DNA of 64,000 bases, taken from the NCBI GenBank assembly GCA_033977485.1, contig CM066994.1:47951155-48015154 (forward strand). Direction: 5' to 3'. A program made the position numbers and the translations under genes. Below, piece after piece: positions 43,504 through 55,373 of this stretch. Numbering within the stretch: the first letter of the stretch is position 1; each line of letters starts with the position of its first letter. Origin of the DNA: Hydrangea macrophylla. Lineage: Eukaryota; Streptophyta; Magnoliopsida; Cornales; Hydrangeaceae. The notes under the pieces were generated by a model. The model was not told the DNA's origin and ran no database searches. It was given only the letters and a program-made list of their open reading frames with translations.

Positions 43504-45720
43504 AATATTACTCTTTTTCTTTTTGTATCTTTGATGGACACATCATTTTCCAGATATGGATGATATCAGATATCATAGACTTTTTTTAATTTCTTTTCCT
43601 TTTGGTAAAATTGTTCTACTTCATGGTTGTCATAAATAAATAAAATTTGTTTTACTTCGTGGGTTTGAATGAGAAGACAAATGCATAGATAGGCCAACAA
43701 AGAGGCTGGGACATAGTTAGTTTACGTATGGGTATGTAAATCATGTTTGGTCTGGAGCTTTGGTTGATTGAATGTGAAATCAAGTGGTCCACTACCATTT
43801 GGAATACAAAAATTTGGAAAGCATAGCGTCACTCAAATTTTTTTTTGAATTGATCGTGATCCGGTTTGACGGTTGTTATTTCAACAAAGGCCTGCCATAT
43901 TGTTGAGAATCTGAGAAAAAGAAAGTTATACGATTTGCCTTTGTTTAAAAGAATTCAGTGTAATCATAACTCTATAAGTTACTTTTAAGTACCTACAATT
44001 ATCACAGTAAGTCTGGACTTAATGTTGAAACTAATGAGTTTCCATCAAGGACGATGTGTTTGGTCCTTAATTATACTCGGGTCATGGTTATGTTACAATG
44101 TTATATCACAAGACACTTTGGATACCATTAATGTTTCTTTAATCATATGAGAGAATTCGCTCTTACAGTTCGCTAAATTGTGTTCAAAACTGTTGTATCC
44201 TTGGTTACAACTGTGTTAAGTTGAGTTGAAAAGGACTTTCTGTTTTGTCCACTCAATGTTGGAATTGGTAAGTACTTGGATGCCTACGATCTAAATCATG
44301 TTTTGGTATTTTAGATGTGTTTTAGTCAAAAGATTATCTAGGAATTTGTGCCTTGCAAGTGAGATAGGGAAAGAAGAGATTTTGCTGCAGGAAGAACAAG
44401 TTTGTTGGTTTGGAAGTCAAATATGAGGTTGTTGGCCTTGCCTTGGGAGGTCAAATTGCTTGCCGCAGCGAAGCTTTGGAGGGAGATTTAAGCAGGGCCG
44501 AACTGATGGGCAACTTTAGTCCTTATTTGATATACATATTAGCAGCAAAAGAGGCTGATCTTTGCCATGTTAGAACTTCTTTCCATCCAGTCGATTACCC
44601 CTTTTTAGCCTACTGGTGAATGTATTTCACGTAAGGTGTGCAATGCAAAAGATGTTAATAGCCGTTGCAGGCCCTATTAACATACAACGACATGTGTTTT
44701 ATTTTGAAGTATTTTGGCTTTAACTACTTTGTAAAGTTTTGTTAAACCAAAAAAAAATATTTAGTTATTTATTTATTTAATCATAGTTTGTGTTCTGAAT
44801 TAAATTACGTCCATGTTCTCTCCCATATAACCTGTTGTGCATATTTGGTTTACCATATATTTGCTTCGCATGTGTATCATGTTTGGCCTAAAACACCTCT
44901 ACCCATTTTTGAGCCAAAACAGATTTTTGGGGTTCTAAAGTGCATCTACATGGATTTATATTTGTGTATCATGTTTCTTGGTTTTTTTTTTTTGGTGTCT
45001 TTGATAGACATGCCACTTTGATTTAATTGATATTCTTACCCTATATTTTCCTCATTTTCTATTTTTGTATCAGATTTGTGCTTTTTTTGACGAATGCTAC
45101 CAACTTCTACATAAATACACAAGCCAAATTAAGCTCAAATTCTGTGAATTGTGATTCCAAAAAATTACACAAGCCAAAGTAAAATAAGTACTGGAACTTT
45201 TAAATCGATTGTAACCGTGAATTTTCATTTGGTATTAATGTGTTTGGCAAATTGGCTACAGTGTAACAGAAATATTTCAAAATTTTTTATTGTTACTTCT
45301 ATGCAAATAGTTGGTTATTTAGTTTTATTCAATCTCATAGGATTCATGTTTTAGTCAAAGTCCCGTGCATTTACCTGAGTTGTCGACTAGTTAATTATAT
45401 AAATACAGAAGCAAACACTTCCCCACATTCAACCATATCAGCATTCTCATTTCCTACTAAAAATCCAATGTGGCAAAAAAATCTCTTCATCTATTATATT
45501 TTCGTTAACCCCAATTCTGGAAACCCAGTTTTGTCTCTTCAACTCCATCCAACACCCAGTTCTGTCTCTTCAACTCCATCCAATGTATCTATACGTATCT
45601 ATTATGCACATATAAAAATCAAACCCATTGAAACTGCAGCAACAAATGCCTCTTCCTCTCTCCCTTATCTTTCTACAATTTAAGCAGCGTTCCAGCCGTC
45701 TCACTATATGAACTCAAACC
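43504..45720. other. Low-repeat intergenic DNA
   Basis: AT-rich, without recognised transposon ends or protein homology. The 69-codon frame at 44410-44619 (MEVKYEVVGLALGGQ...) matches nothing I know. 45400-45720 becomes pyrimidine-rich and contains a short direct repeat (CAGTTTTGTCTCTTCAACTC and CAGTTCTGTCTCTTCAACTC), like the 5' leader of the gene remnant that follows. Confidence 0.5.
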
Positions 45721-45730
45721 CTCACTCTAC

Positions 45731-45731
<1 letters not shown>

Positions 45732-45769
<38 letters not shown>
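45732..45769 (+). repeat. (CT)n microsatellite in gene-like leader
   Basis: About 19 CT units, then CCATTCGAAAATCAAAAAAT, which is repeated with its neighbourhood about 55 bp downstream. CT-rich leaders are common in plant 5' UTRs. Confidence 0.85.
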
Positions 45770-45773
<4 letters not shown>

Positions 45774-45920
45774 CGAAAATCAAAAAATCGAACTCAAAAG
45801 GTAAATGCTCTCTCTCTCCATTCGAAAATAAAAAAATCGAACTCAGAAGGTAAATGGTATTTCTCCCTCTCTCATCGTCAATTTCGAGTTTGGGTTTGGG
45901 ATTGTTTTTTTCAAATTCCG

Positions 45921-46504
45921 TCCTGTAAGTGGATATTCATAAATATATATATGCACACACATATACATATATGTAAATGCATGTAATTATTTATCTATAC
46001 AGGATGTTATTCCTAACCAACCAACCAACTGTGGACTACCCAATCTTGTGATTGTCGGCAATGGTGGCACTGGTATATCTTTTTTCGTTTTGATATTTTT
46101 ATTTGTTTTGGAACATTAAAGTATATCGTCGATTTGATCCAATTTTAGGTATTTTGTGATTTGGATCTATTCTTCGATTTACAAAGTTTGATCTTTGTTT
46201 TTCATGCATTCGGATGCTGATCTGTTTTATGCTGATTCAGGTAAAATACGTTTAATTTGTGCAACGACATCTCACTCGAGAGTTTGAGAAGAAATACGAG
46301 CGTTGCGTAAGCTTTCTGATATACGAATATAATGACATATACATTATACATATACATTATACATGCCCACTCATATAGACATAGGCATTGGGACCTAGAT
46401 TGAATGGATAAAGGTTTTTGATTTGCAGCAGCAATGGGTTTTGAAGGTCCTCCGTTGGCTTCTCCAATTTGCTCCATAAAATTACCGCAGATTACTTGTT
46501 GCTG
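45921..46504 (+). pseudogene. Ran GTPase pseudogene, exons 1-3 region
   Basis: Three short blocks with splice-like edges match the start of plant Ran, the nuclear transport GTPase, in order. 46003-46072 (after CTATACAG, before GTATAT) holds an ATG, a CCTAACCAACCAACC stretch and LVIVGNGGTG, the P-loop with Asp changed to Asn. 46241-46306 (after GATTCAG, before GTAAGC) reads FVQRHLTREFEKKYERC, very close to the Ran block after the P-loop. 46429-46504 is a decayed match to the switch I block (GGTTTTGAAGGTCC and TTGCTCCATAAAATTAC...TGCTGG). A donor-like CTGTAAGTGG at 45924 suggests a leader intron. Indels destroy the frame. Introns are kept, so it is not a processed copy. Confidence 0.7.
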
Positions 46505-48153
46505 GTATGACAAATCTATGCAATATGTGCGGGTCTCTGTCTCTCTATATATATGTACGTATATATGCTTACAATTTCTATTTTCGTAAAGAATATTACT
46601 CCAACAGAGATGGGTTCGTCAGGAACAGGGGTGGACACAAGGCAGTTCATTTTGGATAAAACGTTGTCCAAAAAACAAGCCTTATCCTAGATTTTCTTTT
46701 GACATTGCCCCATATTAATTTCCTGTATCACCTCTTTTGAGTTTCTTCAATGGCCAGGGATTTCTGAAGTGGAGATGAGATGAGAGAAGGTAAGAGAGAT
46801 GAAAGAAGACATTTGTAGAGAGAAAAGGTGAGAAGGCAACAACTCCGTTAATGTTTTGAAGTGGAGTATCAAATTCTGAGAAAAACAAGTGGTGCAGCTC
46901 ATGTTGTATCAAGGTAATTGGGTAAATGGTTACATGGTATGTTTTTTTGGAACTATTGGGTGATGTTTGTCGGTAGCTTCTTGGGTGAAGTTTTGTGTTT
47001 TTGGGGTAGTTTTGTTGACTTTTGAGGTGTTTTGTGAGGTTTTTTGCTTTAAATAAAAATATGTATATACATGCATACATTCATGTATATGTATGCACAT
47101 ACTATATTACTGGTGGTGGTAATTGCCTAATTAGTTGGAGTCTTCCTTATTGCTTGACTGTTTGCATAAAACTACTGTTTGCTTCGACCTAAACCTAAAT
47201 TTCAATCCCAAATTTGCTTTTGAAATACTTTATCAATTGTAGTTATATTCCATATACTGTAAGACCATCTCCAACCCCATGCCGTATGTCTTACCAATTC
47301 CATATTATAAAATGAACATCAAACATGACTGCTCCAACCCCATGTCATATATCATGCCAAATTTTGGCATGACCACTTTTCATACCATATTTGACACAAC
47401 AAATGACACATGCCATTTATGCCACATCAACATACGAGTATTGAAATGATATATTTTGACCATTTTCCTTGCTATGTTTCACAAATTTTGCGTCTTAAAT
47501 GCTTCCCCAATACATGTGGTAATGGTATCACTTAATTTTGATCGAAGGATATTGAAGTGCCTCATTGCCACATGATTTTTTTTTTTTTTTTGGACTACAA
47601 AGTTCCCCACCCACATGTATTTGGGAAGTATTTAGGATGCAAAATTTGGGAAGCATTTAGGATGCAAAATTTGGGAAGCATATACATTTATTAAATGACC
47701 CTTTTGCCCCTTAACAAAATACTACTTTGAAAGACAAATGGTAGTTGGGCATTGGTAGGTGTTCGTATCTGTCTTGGTATTATTGCTTAGTTATAGGTCG
47801 ATCTCTATTTTCGGCACTAACTTTGACTTGGTGTTTTTTCCCCCTAATTTCTGTTGACCCATTTGTGTTCTTTTCTATTTCGATACTTGCAGAGGTGGTG
47901 CGTAAAGGAATTCGTCGTCTTCATCGATCGGACATTGCCAAAAGGACAACGTCAACCTGTTCAAGCCGGAAGGTTGGTTTTCTCATCCGATATCTGATTT
48001 GAGTTACGACTTTGGATCTCATAATTGCAATATTTTGTGGGTGGATTATGGAATATTGAATTATTATCAAACTGAAATTTAGAATTCATGGAACAATCAG
48101 CATGGTTTCTCATTTGGTTAAGCTGGGAATTGTGGTTATTGGCTTATTGCTAC

Positions 48154-48194
<41 letters not shown>

Positions 48195-48835
48195 TGCAGC
48201 TCTTTGCTCCCTTTACTGAAATCATGGTAAGAGTCAAATTTTTTTTTCCATTGATGAACATTATAATTGGGACCCATCTCCATACTCTTCTTAATCATGA
48301 CTCAGTTGGGTCTAAACTTAAGTTTATGTATTATGTTACTCTAATTGTTAGATTCCATTTTTCAATTCATTTAATCTTTACCTTGCTTTGGGTAAATGAA
48401 ATCTCTTGTTGATGTAAATTGCTATATGCATTCAAATTTCTAACTTTCTATATAGTATATACACAATCTCATGTTGTGGGTCTGAGACAAATTTGATATG
48501 CTTTTATGTAATTTATGATTATAGATTTATATATTTTTGGATATATGTATATATCATGGGTTTGACTATTTCCTGCTTATTTCATCTGATGCTGAAAGTT
48601 CAAGATTTATCTAATTCTGCATAAATTGTATAAATGTATCTTTCTTACATTTTAATGCAGCAAATTGAAATTCAAACAATTGGGTCTGTGTTAGATGCAT
48701 AAGAAAGAGAATTTTGAAATTATATACATGTTTCTAGACAGTTTTCTTAGTTCTTATCACATCACTGTGGACCCCGATCTAATCTGTAGTTATGGTATAC
48801 ATGTTTCAATTTCAATTGTATCAGATGCTTGAAAG
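46505..48835 (+). other. Gene-remnant stretch with exon-like islands and a MITE-like segment
   Basis: Splice-flanked islands of unknown origin occur at about 47893-47970 (after CTTGCAG; one frame reads EFVVFIDRTLPKGQRQPV) and 48201-48227 (after TTGGTGCAG, reading LFAPFTEIM, before GTAAGA), with a (CT)n run at 48155-48191. A stretch from about 47271 (AAGACCATCTCCAACCCC) resembles a MITE start but was not delimited. No intact gene. Confidence 0.4.
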
Positions 48836-48895
48836 ATAGCTCAGGCTCTACAAATGCAAATGGAGGTACAGAGAAAACTTCATGAACAAATTGAG
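48836..48895 (+). pseudogene. MYB-CC (PHR1-like) coiled-coil exon
   Basis: A 60-bp block preceded by AAAG and followed by GTAAAG reads QALQMQMEVQRKLHEQIE, strikingly like the LHEQLE-containing coiled-coil exon of plant MYB-CC transcription factors (PHR1 and PHR1-like), including its usual end at a splice donor. Neither the MYB domain nor the following VQRxLQLRIE exon was found nearby, so this is an isolated or captured exon. It is on the same strand as the Ran remnant 2.3 kb upstream. Confidence 0.65.
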
Positions 48896-49319
48896 GTAAA
48901 GGCTCAATGAATTGATCCCAAGTGAGATAATTTAGATGAAGATTACCCATAAAAAATTCCTTTTTTATTTTTCCTATTCTCCCAGGCTGCCCAAGTTCTT
49001 CACTTTAGTATTAACAGAATCGGACGCTCAAGTTTGAGAAATGTAGAGAAATGGCTGCCCAGAATATTGAATTGAAGAATCACAGATGGGGTCATTATTT
49101 CATTTGTGGGATGTGGGTAAGACATTGGAATATTAGTTTGGTATGGGTCAGACATTCATATGAATTTTTTTTTTTGGTTTTACACTTGTACAAGTGGACT
49201 TTACATGGTCTAATAAAAGCAATCTCATTTAAGTGACAAGAAACCCAACATACACACAAATGCACGCACCTTTATATTCACACATAAATCTGATTTTGTT
49301 CCAACGCTTGATTAGGCTA
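48896..49319 (+). other. Unassigned sequence between MYB-CC exon and Tekay copy D
   Basis: Contains an acceptor-like CTCCCAG (~48985) followed by GCTGCCCAAGTTCTTCAC and AT-rich DNA. Nothing recognised. Confidence 0.4.
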
Positions 49320-49373
49320 CTGTTTCATCTCCTATCATCTAAGCTATAGCAAGGCAAGAGGAAGTTCCAAGAG

Positions 49374-50504
49374 ATGGTGACTCCAATTGAGGGCAAGGGT
49401 ACAAGCAGACCAAGCAGCCTCTGTGCTGATTGCAACCTACCAAGTCACATTTGGTATGATTGTAATGAAACTCAATGGATGGAACACAGCAGTCTGAGTC
49501 ACCTCCGTAAGGAAAAGAGTGCACCAAAAGCGGAAAAGAAGAAATGGAAAACCAAACCTCGGGTCTGTTTTAACTGCCAGATTCCCGAATAATTTGCCAA
49601 AAGATGTGACCTACCCAAGAGGATAACACAATGCTTTAACTGTGGCACCCCCGGTCATTTGGCCCGAGACTGCAAGGCACCTAAGCGCATCGCTCATCAG
49701 GATATAGTCTGTTATAACTGTAGTGAACCTGGTCACATCAGCAAGTTCTGTACTGCTCCTAAATAGGTGACTTATGGTCAGCAGGGTCAGACTCGTTTGA
49801 ACGCTATTATTCCTGATGCTGCTGGGTATGATAAGACAGTTTATGAAGAGGAAAACTATGAAGAAGAATAGCCCGATCAGCAAGCGGTGGAAGGTACATT
49901 AACTTTGTTTAACTCCCATGTTAAAGTTTTATTTGATACGAGTGCCACCCTTTCATTCATTTCTGCTAAGACTATTCGGAGATTGGGTATTTTACCTCAT
50001 CGTTTAGAAAAAGCTTTGAAGGCTACCTCACCCTTAGGAGCCACAGTCAAGTTAGGACACGTGTGCAAGGATTGTCCCTTACGGTTAGGAGAACGTGAAA
50101 TCCCTGCAAGGCTGATTGTCCTATCAATGAGGGAGTTTGACATAATCCTAGGAATGGATTGGCTCTCTCAGAATCAAGGAAAATTGGATTGTGCGAGGAA
50201 GAGAATTACATTCTCCGACAATGGGAATCAATCCTTCGATTTTCAATGTAATCCTTTAGGAGATATGTTCCTCACGAGGTGCTTAGCTAACATCGAAGTC
50301 GTCAGTACAGAGATGACAGTGTTATCTATACCTATAGTCAAGGACTTTGAGGAAGTATTTCAAGACATTTCTGATTTGCCGCTCGATAGGAGTATAGAGT
50401 ACTGTATTGAACTTATACCAGGCACCGCACCGATCACTAAGGTTCCCTACAGAATGACCCCCGCCGAACTGTTGGAATTCAAGGACACAAGTTCAAGAGC
50501 TTGA
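49374..50504 (+). pseudogene. gag C-terminus with four zinc knuckles and protease, copy D
   Basis: Four successive CCHC knuckles: CADCNLPSHIWYDC, CFNCQIPE(stop)[19 protein letters not shown] and [14 protein letters not shown] (49421-49755). The second has its His codon changed to a stop (TAA at about 49590). TAG stops follow near 49765 and 49869. Protease: KVLFDTSATLSF, the DTG triad changed to DTS (about 49926-49940), and FDIILGMDWL intact. The frame is lost at about 50490 by a small indel before the RT start. Confidence 0.88.
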
Positions 50505-51250
50505 GAATCTGGGTTTTGTACGTCCAAGTACATTGCCTTGGGGAGCACCAGGGTTATTCGTAAAGAAAAAGGACGAAACACTCCGATTGTGTATCGATTA
50601 CAGAGAATTTAACCAAGTGACTATCAAGAACAAGTATCCCTTGCCTCGGATCGACGATTTGTTTGATCAACTACAGGGAGCTATAACATTCTTCAAGAAA
50701 GACCTACAGCCGGGATATCATCAGCTAAGGGTACAGAAGGAAGATATACCTAAGACTACTTTCAGAACCCGATATGGTCATTATGAATTTTTGGTGATAC
50801 CGTTTGGAATGACAAATGCCCCGGCAGTGTTTATGGATTTGTTGAACAGAGTGTTCAAGCCTTATTTGGATCAGTTTGTCATCGTCCTCATCGATGATAT
50901 TTTGATTTATTCTAAATCAGAAGAAGAGCTTGAACAATATCTACGAATTACGATGCAGACGCTCAAGGATCACCACTTGTATGCCAAGTTCAGTAAGTGT
51001 GAGTTCTGGTTGCAAGAAGTGAAATTCTTGGAACATAAGGTGTCATCTCAAGGAATTTCTGTGGATTCATCCAAGACAGATGCTGTATTAAATTGGGTTA
51101 GGCCAACCAACCCTACAGAGGTTAGGAGTTTCCTTTGACTAGCAGGTTATTATCGGAGATCTGTCGAAGGATTCTCTAAGATGCTGCACCATTGACCGGA
51201 TTGACCAGGAAAGCTTAGAAGTATGAGTGGACAGAGAAGCATGAGCACGC
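50505..51250 (+). pseudogene. Reverse transcriptase of copy D
   Basis: [39 protein letters not shown] and the catalytic box [10 protein letters not shown] (FIDD changed to LIDD). The conserved FSKIDL is altered to FFKKDL, which removes a conserved Ile but keeps Asp. A TGA at 51136-51138 and a one-base loss near 51180 end the domain. Confidence 0.9.
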
Positions 51251-51741
51251 CTTTCTAGAATTGAAAGAGAGACTCACCACCGCACCGGTACTAGCTATAC
51301 CCAAGCCTGATGAGAAGTTCACTATCTTCAGTGACGCATCATATCAGGGATTAGGGTGCGTACTTATGCAAGATGGTAGAGTTATCGCCTACAGATCTAG
51401 ACAGCTGAAACCGAACAAGTTGAACTACCCCATTCATGATTTGGAATTGGCGGCAGTGGTGTTTGCACTCAAGATTTGGAGACATTATCTCTACGGTGAG
51501 AAGTTGGATTTGTCTCCGATCACAAGAGCCTGAAATATTTGTTCACACAAAAAGAGTTAAACATGAGACAACGCAGATGGATGGAGCTGATTAAAGATTA
51601 CGACTTCACGTTAGAATACCACCCTGGTAAAGCTAATGTGGTCGCTGATGCTTTGAGTCGGCAAACTCAGGGAACAATTACCTCTTTGATGGTTAGAGAA
51701 TGGCGGGCCTTGGAAACATTGGCTGAGTTCGATGTACAGGG
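51251..51741 (+). pseudogene. RNase H of copy D
   Basis: [23 protein letters not shown] and [20 protein letters not shown] one-base loss near 51512 shifts the frame before SDHKSL; reading resumes at [17 protein letters not shown] and [12 protein letters not shown] deletion of about 310 bp relative to copy A joins LAEFD (51735) directly to integrase GMKKDVAEF. Confidence 0.88.
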
Positions 51742-52470
51742 TATGAAGAAGGACGTGGCCGAATTTGTGTCCAAATATTTGACGTGTCAGCAAGTCAAAG
51801 CCGAGCATCCGAGACCTTTAGGATTGTTACAACCCCTACCTGTTCCCGGTTAGAAGTGGGAGCACATACCATGAAATTTGTAGCGGGATTGCCTCGATCT
51901 CAACAGAATCATGACGCCATTTGGGTAATCATGGATCGATTGACTAAGTCGGCACATTTTATTGCTTATAGTATGACATACCCGGTAGAAAAGAGGAGCC
52001 AGATGTTTATAACAAGTAGTGCGACTTCATTGTGTACCTATGTCGATTGTGTCAGACCACGATGCACGTTTTACTTCTGGATTTGGGAAAGTTTGCAAGG
52101 AGCTATAGGAACCTCGCTCAAGATGAGTACTGCTTTTCACCCTCAGACAGACGGGCAAACTGAGCGTGTTAATCAGATCATGGAGGATATGCTTAGGGCT
52201 TGTGTCATCGATTTTGAGGAATCTTGGGAGACACACTTACCTTTGGTTGAATTTGCCTATAACAATAGTTATCACACGAGTATTGGGATGGCTCCGTTCG
52301 AAGCATTGTACAGACGACCATGTCGTTCCCCGTTGTGTTGGGCAGAGGTCGGGGACACAGAATTGTTGGGACCAGATTTGGTTAGAGAAACCAACGAGAA
52401 GATTTCTCTAGTCAAGGAAAGGATGAGAATTGCACAGAGCAGGAACAAAAGTTATGCCGATCGACACTGA
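51742..52470 (+). pseudogene. Integrase of copy D, zinc-finger half deleted
   Basis: Because of the ~310-bp deletion the first half of the HHCC finger is gone; only the CQQVKAEH side remains. A TAG at 51851-51853 stands where copy A has TGG. The core contains DFVAGLP-like MKFVAGLP (catalytic Asp replaced) and TERVNQIMEDMLR. The block holding the second Asp is scrambled by indels near 52030-52080 (SDHDARF not in frame). Two catalytic positions are therefore lost. It ends at a TGA, 52468-52470. Confidence 0.88.
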
Positions 52471-52476
52471 AAGGAT

Positions 52477-52914
52477 TTGGAATTCAGTGACGGAGATCAT
52501 GTACTTCTTAAGGTTTCACCAACCCGGGGAGTAGTACGCTTCGGTCTCAAGAGAGGGAAGTTAGCCCCACGTTTCATCGGACCATTCGAGATATTGGATC
52601 GTGTTGGGAAAGTGGCTTATCGACTCGCACTACCCCCAAAGATGTCTGGGGTTCACAATGTATTCCATGTGAGTATGCTGAGAAAATACATACGAGACCC
52701 ATCGCATGTGGTTAGTTTTGACAATATTGAGACGAGTCATAACGTTTCTTACAAAGAGAGGCCCTTGAAGATTCTAGATCAGAGTATCAAGAAGTTGAGG
52801 AATAAGGACATTCCGTTGGTGAAGGTTCAGTGGAATCATCATGACGAGAATGAAGCCTCGTGGGGAGTTGAAGCTGATATGAGGAAGAAGTACCTGGAGT
52901 TGTTTCATGACTAG
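52477..52914 (+). pseudogene. Integrase C-terminus and chromodomain of copy D
   Basis: An intact frame from the ATG of MEFSDGDHVLLKVSPT through GPFEILDRVGKVAYRLALPP and VHNVFHVSMLRKY to the chromodomain core NKDIPLVKVQWNHHDENEAS, ending ...KYLELFHD and a TAG. It is the most complete chromodomain in the window and shows what copy A has lost at its end. Confidence 0.9.
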
Positions 52915-52923
52915 TTAGTCTAG

Positions 52924-52959
52924 ATTTCGGGGACGAAATCCTGTTTAAGGGAGGAAGGA
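52924..52959 (+). promoter_or_regulatory. Polypurine tract region of copy D
   Basis: ATTTCGGGGACGAAATCCTG is followed by AAGGGAGGAAGGA immediately before the LTR, a well-preserved plus-strand primer site. Confidence 0.85.
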
Positions 52960-53730
52960 TGTAACAACCTACATTTTCATCTCCATTTTAATTTAGCATT
53001 TCCATATTTAATCTGTATTCCTGGTTTTATTTTAATTTGCTATTCTCATGTTTTAGAATCTTGTTATTTGTTTTATTTCATATTGAAATTCTTTTTGGGG
53101 TCAAACTGTTAATTTTATAAATTTTGGTAATACCTGTGATTTGATTTCAAATCAGTACTTTCAAAACAGTGAAAAAAATTATTTCTGACTCAGACTGTAT
53201 TTTTATATAACCGTAAAATTATTTCTTTCGTTAAAATGAATTTTCTGTATTTTTGTAGTGACCATCGCGCCACGAAAATACTAGTTCATGTGCGAAAACT
53301 GTCTGCGCCGCAAATGAACTTCCACAGATTATGAAATCTACTTCAAATCAATTTGACATATGCTTTTAATCATTTTAAACCAACCAACGATTAAGTTAGG
53401 CTTGTTTGGGGGTGCCTAATGTGTGTGTGTTATATTAGTGTCATAAGCTATTTTTCCCAAACACCTTAATAGATTCCTAGACAACTTGCTTATACCTTGT
53501 TTTGAAGTGCATTTTATAACTAGTGCCTAAAGCTACTTTGCCAAACACCCCCACTTGACCCCTACTAATTCATAGCGACTCCTAAACCAATTAAGGTGTA
53601 TATGTGTATGTATTATCTGCATGTATATAACATATACGTACATATATATCTTGCATTTTAGAAATTTAAAATCAAATGCATTTGTAGAGTCACCTACAAT
53701 CTACTTGGAGCCCAAGTTCTTGGGTTTTGT

Positions 53731-53740
53731 TATATAAACA
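53731..53740 (+). promoter_or_regulatory. TATA box of LTR D
   Basis: TATATAAACA, about 95 bp before the GA-rich leader. Unlike LTRs A and C, no palindrome array precedes it. Confidence 0.6.
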
Positions 53741-53822
53741 CCCTCATATCCTCTACATTGGGCATATTACAATATACAGAGAGATAAGAGAAAGATTGAG
53801 AGGAGGTTTACAGAAATTATTT

Positions 53823-53823
<1 letters not shown>

Positions 53824-53867
<44 letters not shown>
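53824..53867 (+). repeat. (GA)n microsatellite in LTR D leader
   Basis: About 22 GA units. LTRs A and B have shorter GA stretches at the equivalent place. Confidence 0.95.
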
Positions 53868-53869
<2 letters not shown>

Positions 53870-54385
53870 ATTCACCATAGTCAAAGCTCCAAGCTTGGGT
53901 CTCCTATTTTGGTCTTCTTTCTCAACAATTTATTCTATCTTTATCACAGTGAGTATTCTAAACTCACTTTGAACATAAATATATCCTTGTTCACTGTGTG
54001 TATTTGTTTAAGATTGAAAACACCATTGTTAATTTTGTTCATGAACTCCATAGCTTGAAAACATGAATTTTCCAACCTTAATCAAAATTCCATTTTAGAG
54101 ATGATTATGAAAGGTTATAGTTCATAGAAGCTACTGTTAAAATACTAGAGCCTAATTCATTCGTATCGCGAAGTATATTAGAAATCAAGTTTTGACACCT
54201 CTCGGTTTTTGGTAAAATCCGAGAGCTACGGATTGAATCGTGTTAAATTGATTGTAGATTCTTAGAAAAACGAAGAGATCCATATATTACATGTCATATA
54301 TTCTTTTAGAATTGAAAATGGGTGAAAAGGGACCTTAAAACTGAAAACAGGAGAAATTTGCGAAGAAGATGAAGTCTCAGCTTCA

Positions 54386-54540
54386 CCTCGCGCGTGCGAT
54401 CGCGCGTGCGACCCCTCGGGCGAGCGGCCCGTGCGCCCAAGCTGGGTGTTTTCTGACAGATGGAAAAGTTTTAAAAGAAAAACGAAAATTGGGCATATCG
54501 CGCGAGCCACCTGTCGCGCGAGCGGCCCACGCGCGCGACC
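54386..54540 (+). repeat. CTCGCGCG-type palindromes in LTR D
   Basis: CTCGCGCGTGCG, GATCGCGCGTGCG, CGGGCGAGCGG, ATCGCGCGAGCC and TCGCGCGAGCGG within 155 bp, in the putative intron. This palindrome type is also used by the Athila element. Confidence 0.8.
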
Positions 54541-54837
54541 TGGCCTTTTTTGCTTTTTGTCTATTTTCTATTAAGGGACTGTATGGATTAAATTTTAAAG
54601 GCTGTTAAGGTGCTGTTTGGAAATTTTACTAAATCAGAATTTGTTTTGTTATGTTTTGGTTATTAAGAAATGTTTAAGGATTTTATTTCTTCTTCTATAT
54701 ACACGGTTATCATTTCCAGTGTTTTATATTTCTGAATATGGTTACATGTCATACATGTGGAGTCAGTTGTACATGCATGTGAGTGTTGGTCATTGTGGAA
54801 AGAGTATGTGGAAAGAGTGTGGCTGAGATTGTGTGTT

Positions 54838-55135
54838 GGACACTCCCTGGTAATGGTGTACCAAAGTGTGATGTTTTGAGAACGCGATTAGAGTATCTTT
54901 GAAATGCAACGGTGACAAAACTGGACACTCCCTGGCTCCCATGGTAGCGCTAAAGTGTGTAACGTCGACTTAGACATTCCCTAGCACTCATGGTAGTGCT
55001 AAAGTGTGGCCAACTGGACACTCCCTGACATGCGTGGTATGGTCAAAGTGTGAGGCATTGGACACTCCCTGGTACCTCGTAATAAAGTGTGAGGCAAACT
55101 GGACACTCCCTGGAGTGAGAGAGTGGGTAATGTGT
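54838..55135 (+). repeat. Tandem repeats in LTR D
   Basis: About six units built on GGACACTCCCTGG ... GGTA ... AAAGTGTG, each roughly 50-60 bp (one long spacer). Confidence 0.85.
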
Positions 55136-55373
55136 TGTCGAGAGAACAGAGTCAGTAAGATGAGATTGGTTGCATTGTTCCCATACACGGTCACATGTGC
55201 TATGAACTAAAGTTCATTAATGTTATTCTTACTGTTTAATAATGTGAACTCATTTCTATATCATTAACCTGTTGAATAATGGAATCCGTGAAATAGAAAT
55301 TAGTAAGTAAGTATGTTTTAAATTCAATTATATATTTTTAATACTCACCAGCTTCATAAAGCTAACGGCGTTG

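Noticed and set aside
44410..44619. 69-codon frame in the low-repeat region
   Set aside because: No recognisable motif, no splice or promoter context that I could trust.
47893..47975. Splice-flanked island as a later Ran exon
   Set aside because: I could not align any frame convincingly to Ran; left as an exon-like island of unknown origin.
53400..53575. Inverted GTTTGGGGGTG / CCAAACACCCCC words in LTR D as a MITE
   Set aside because: The arms do not align well beyond ten bases and no TSD is evident.
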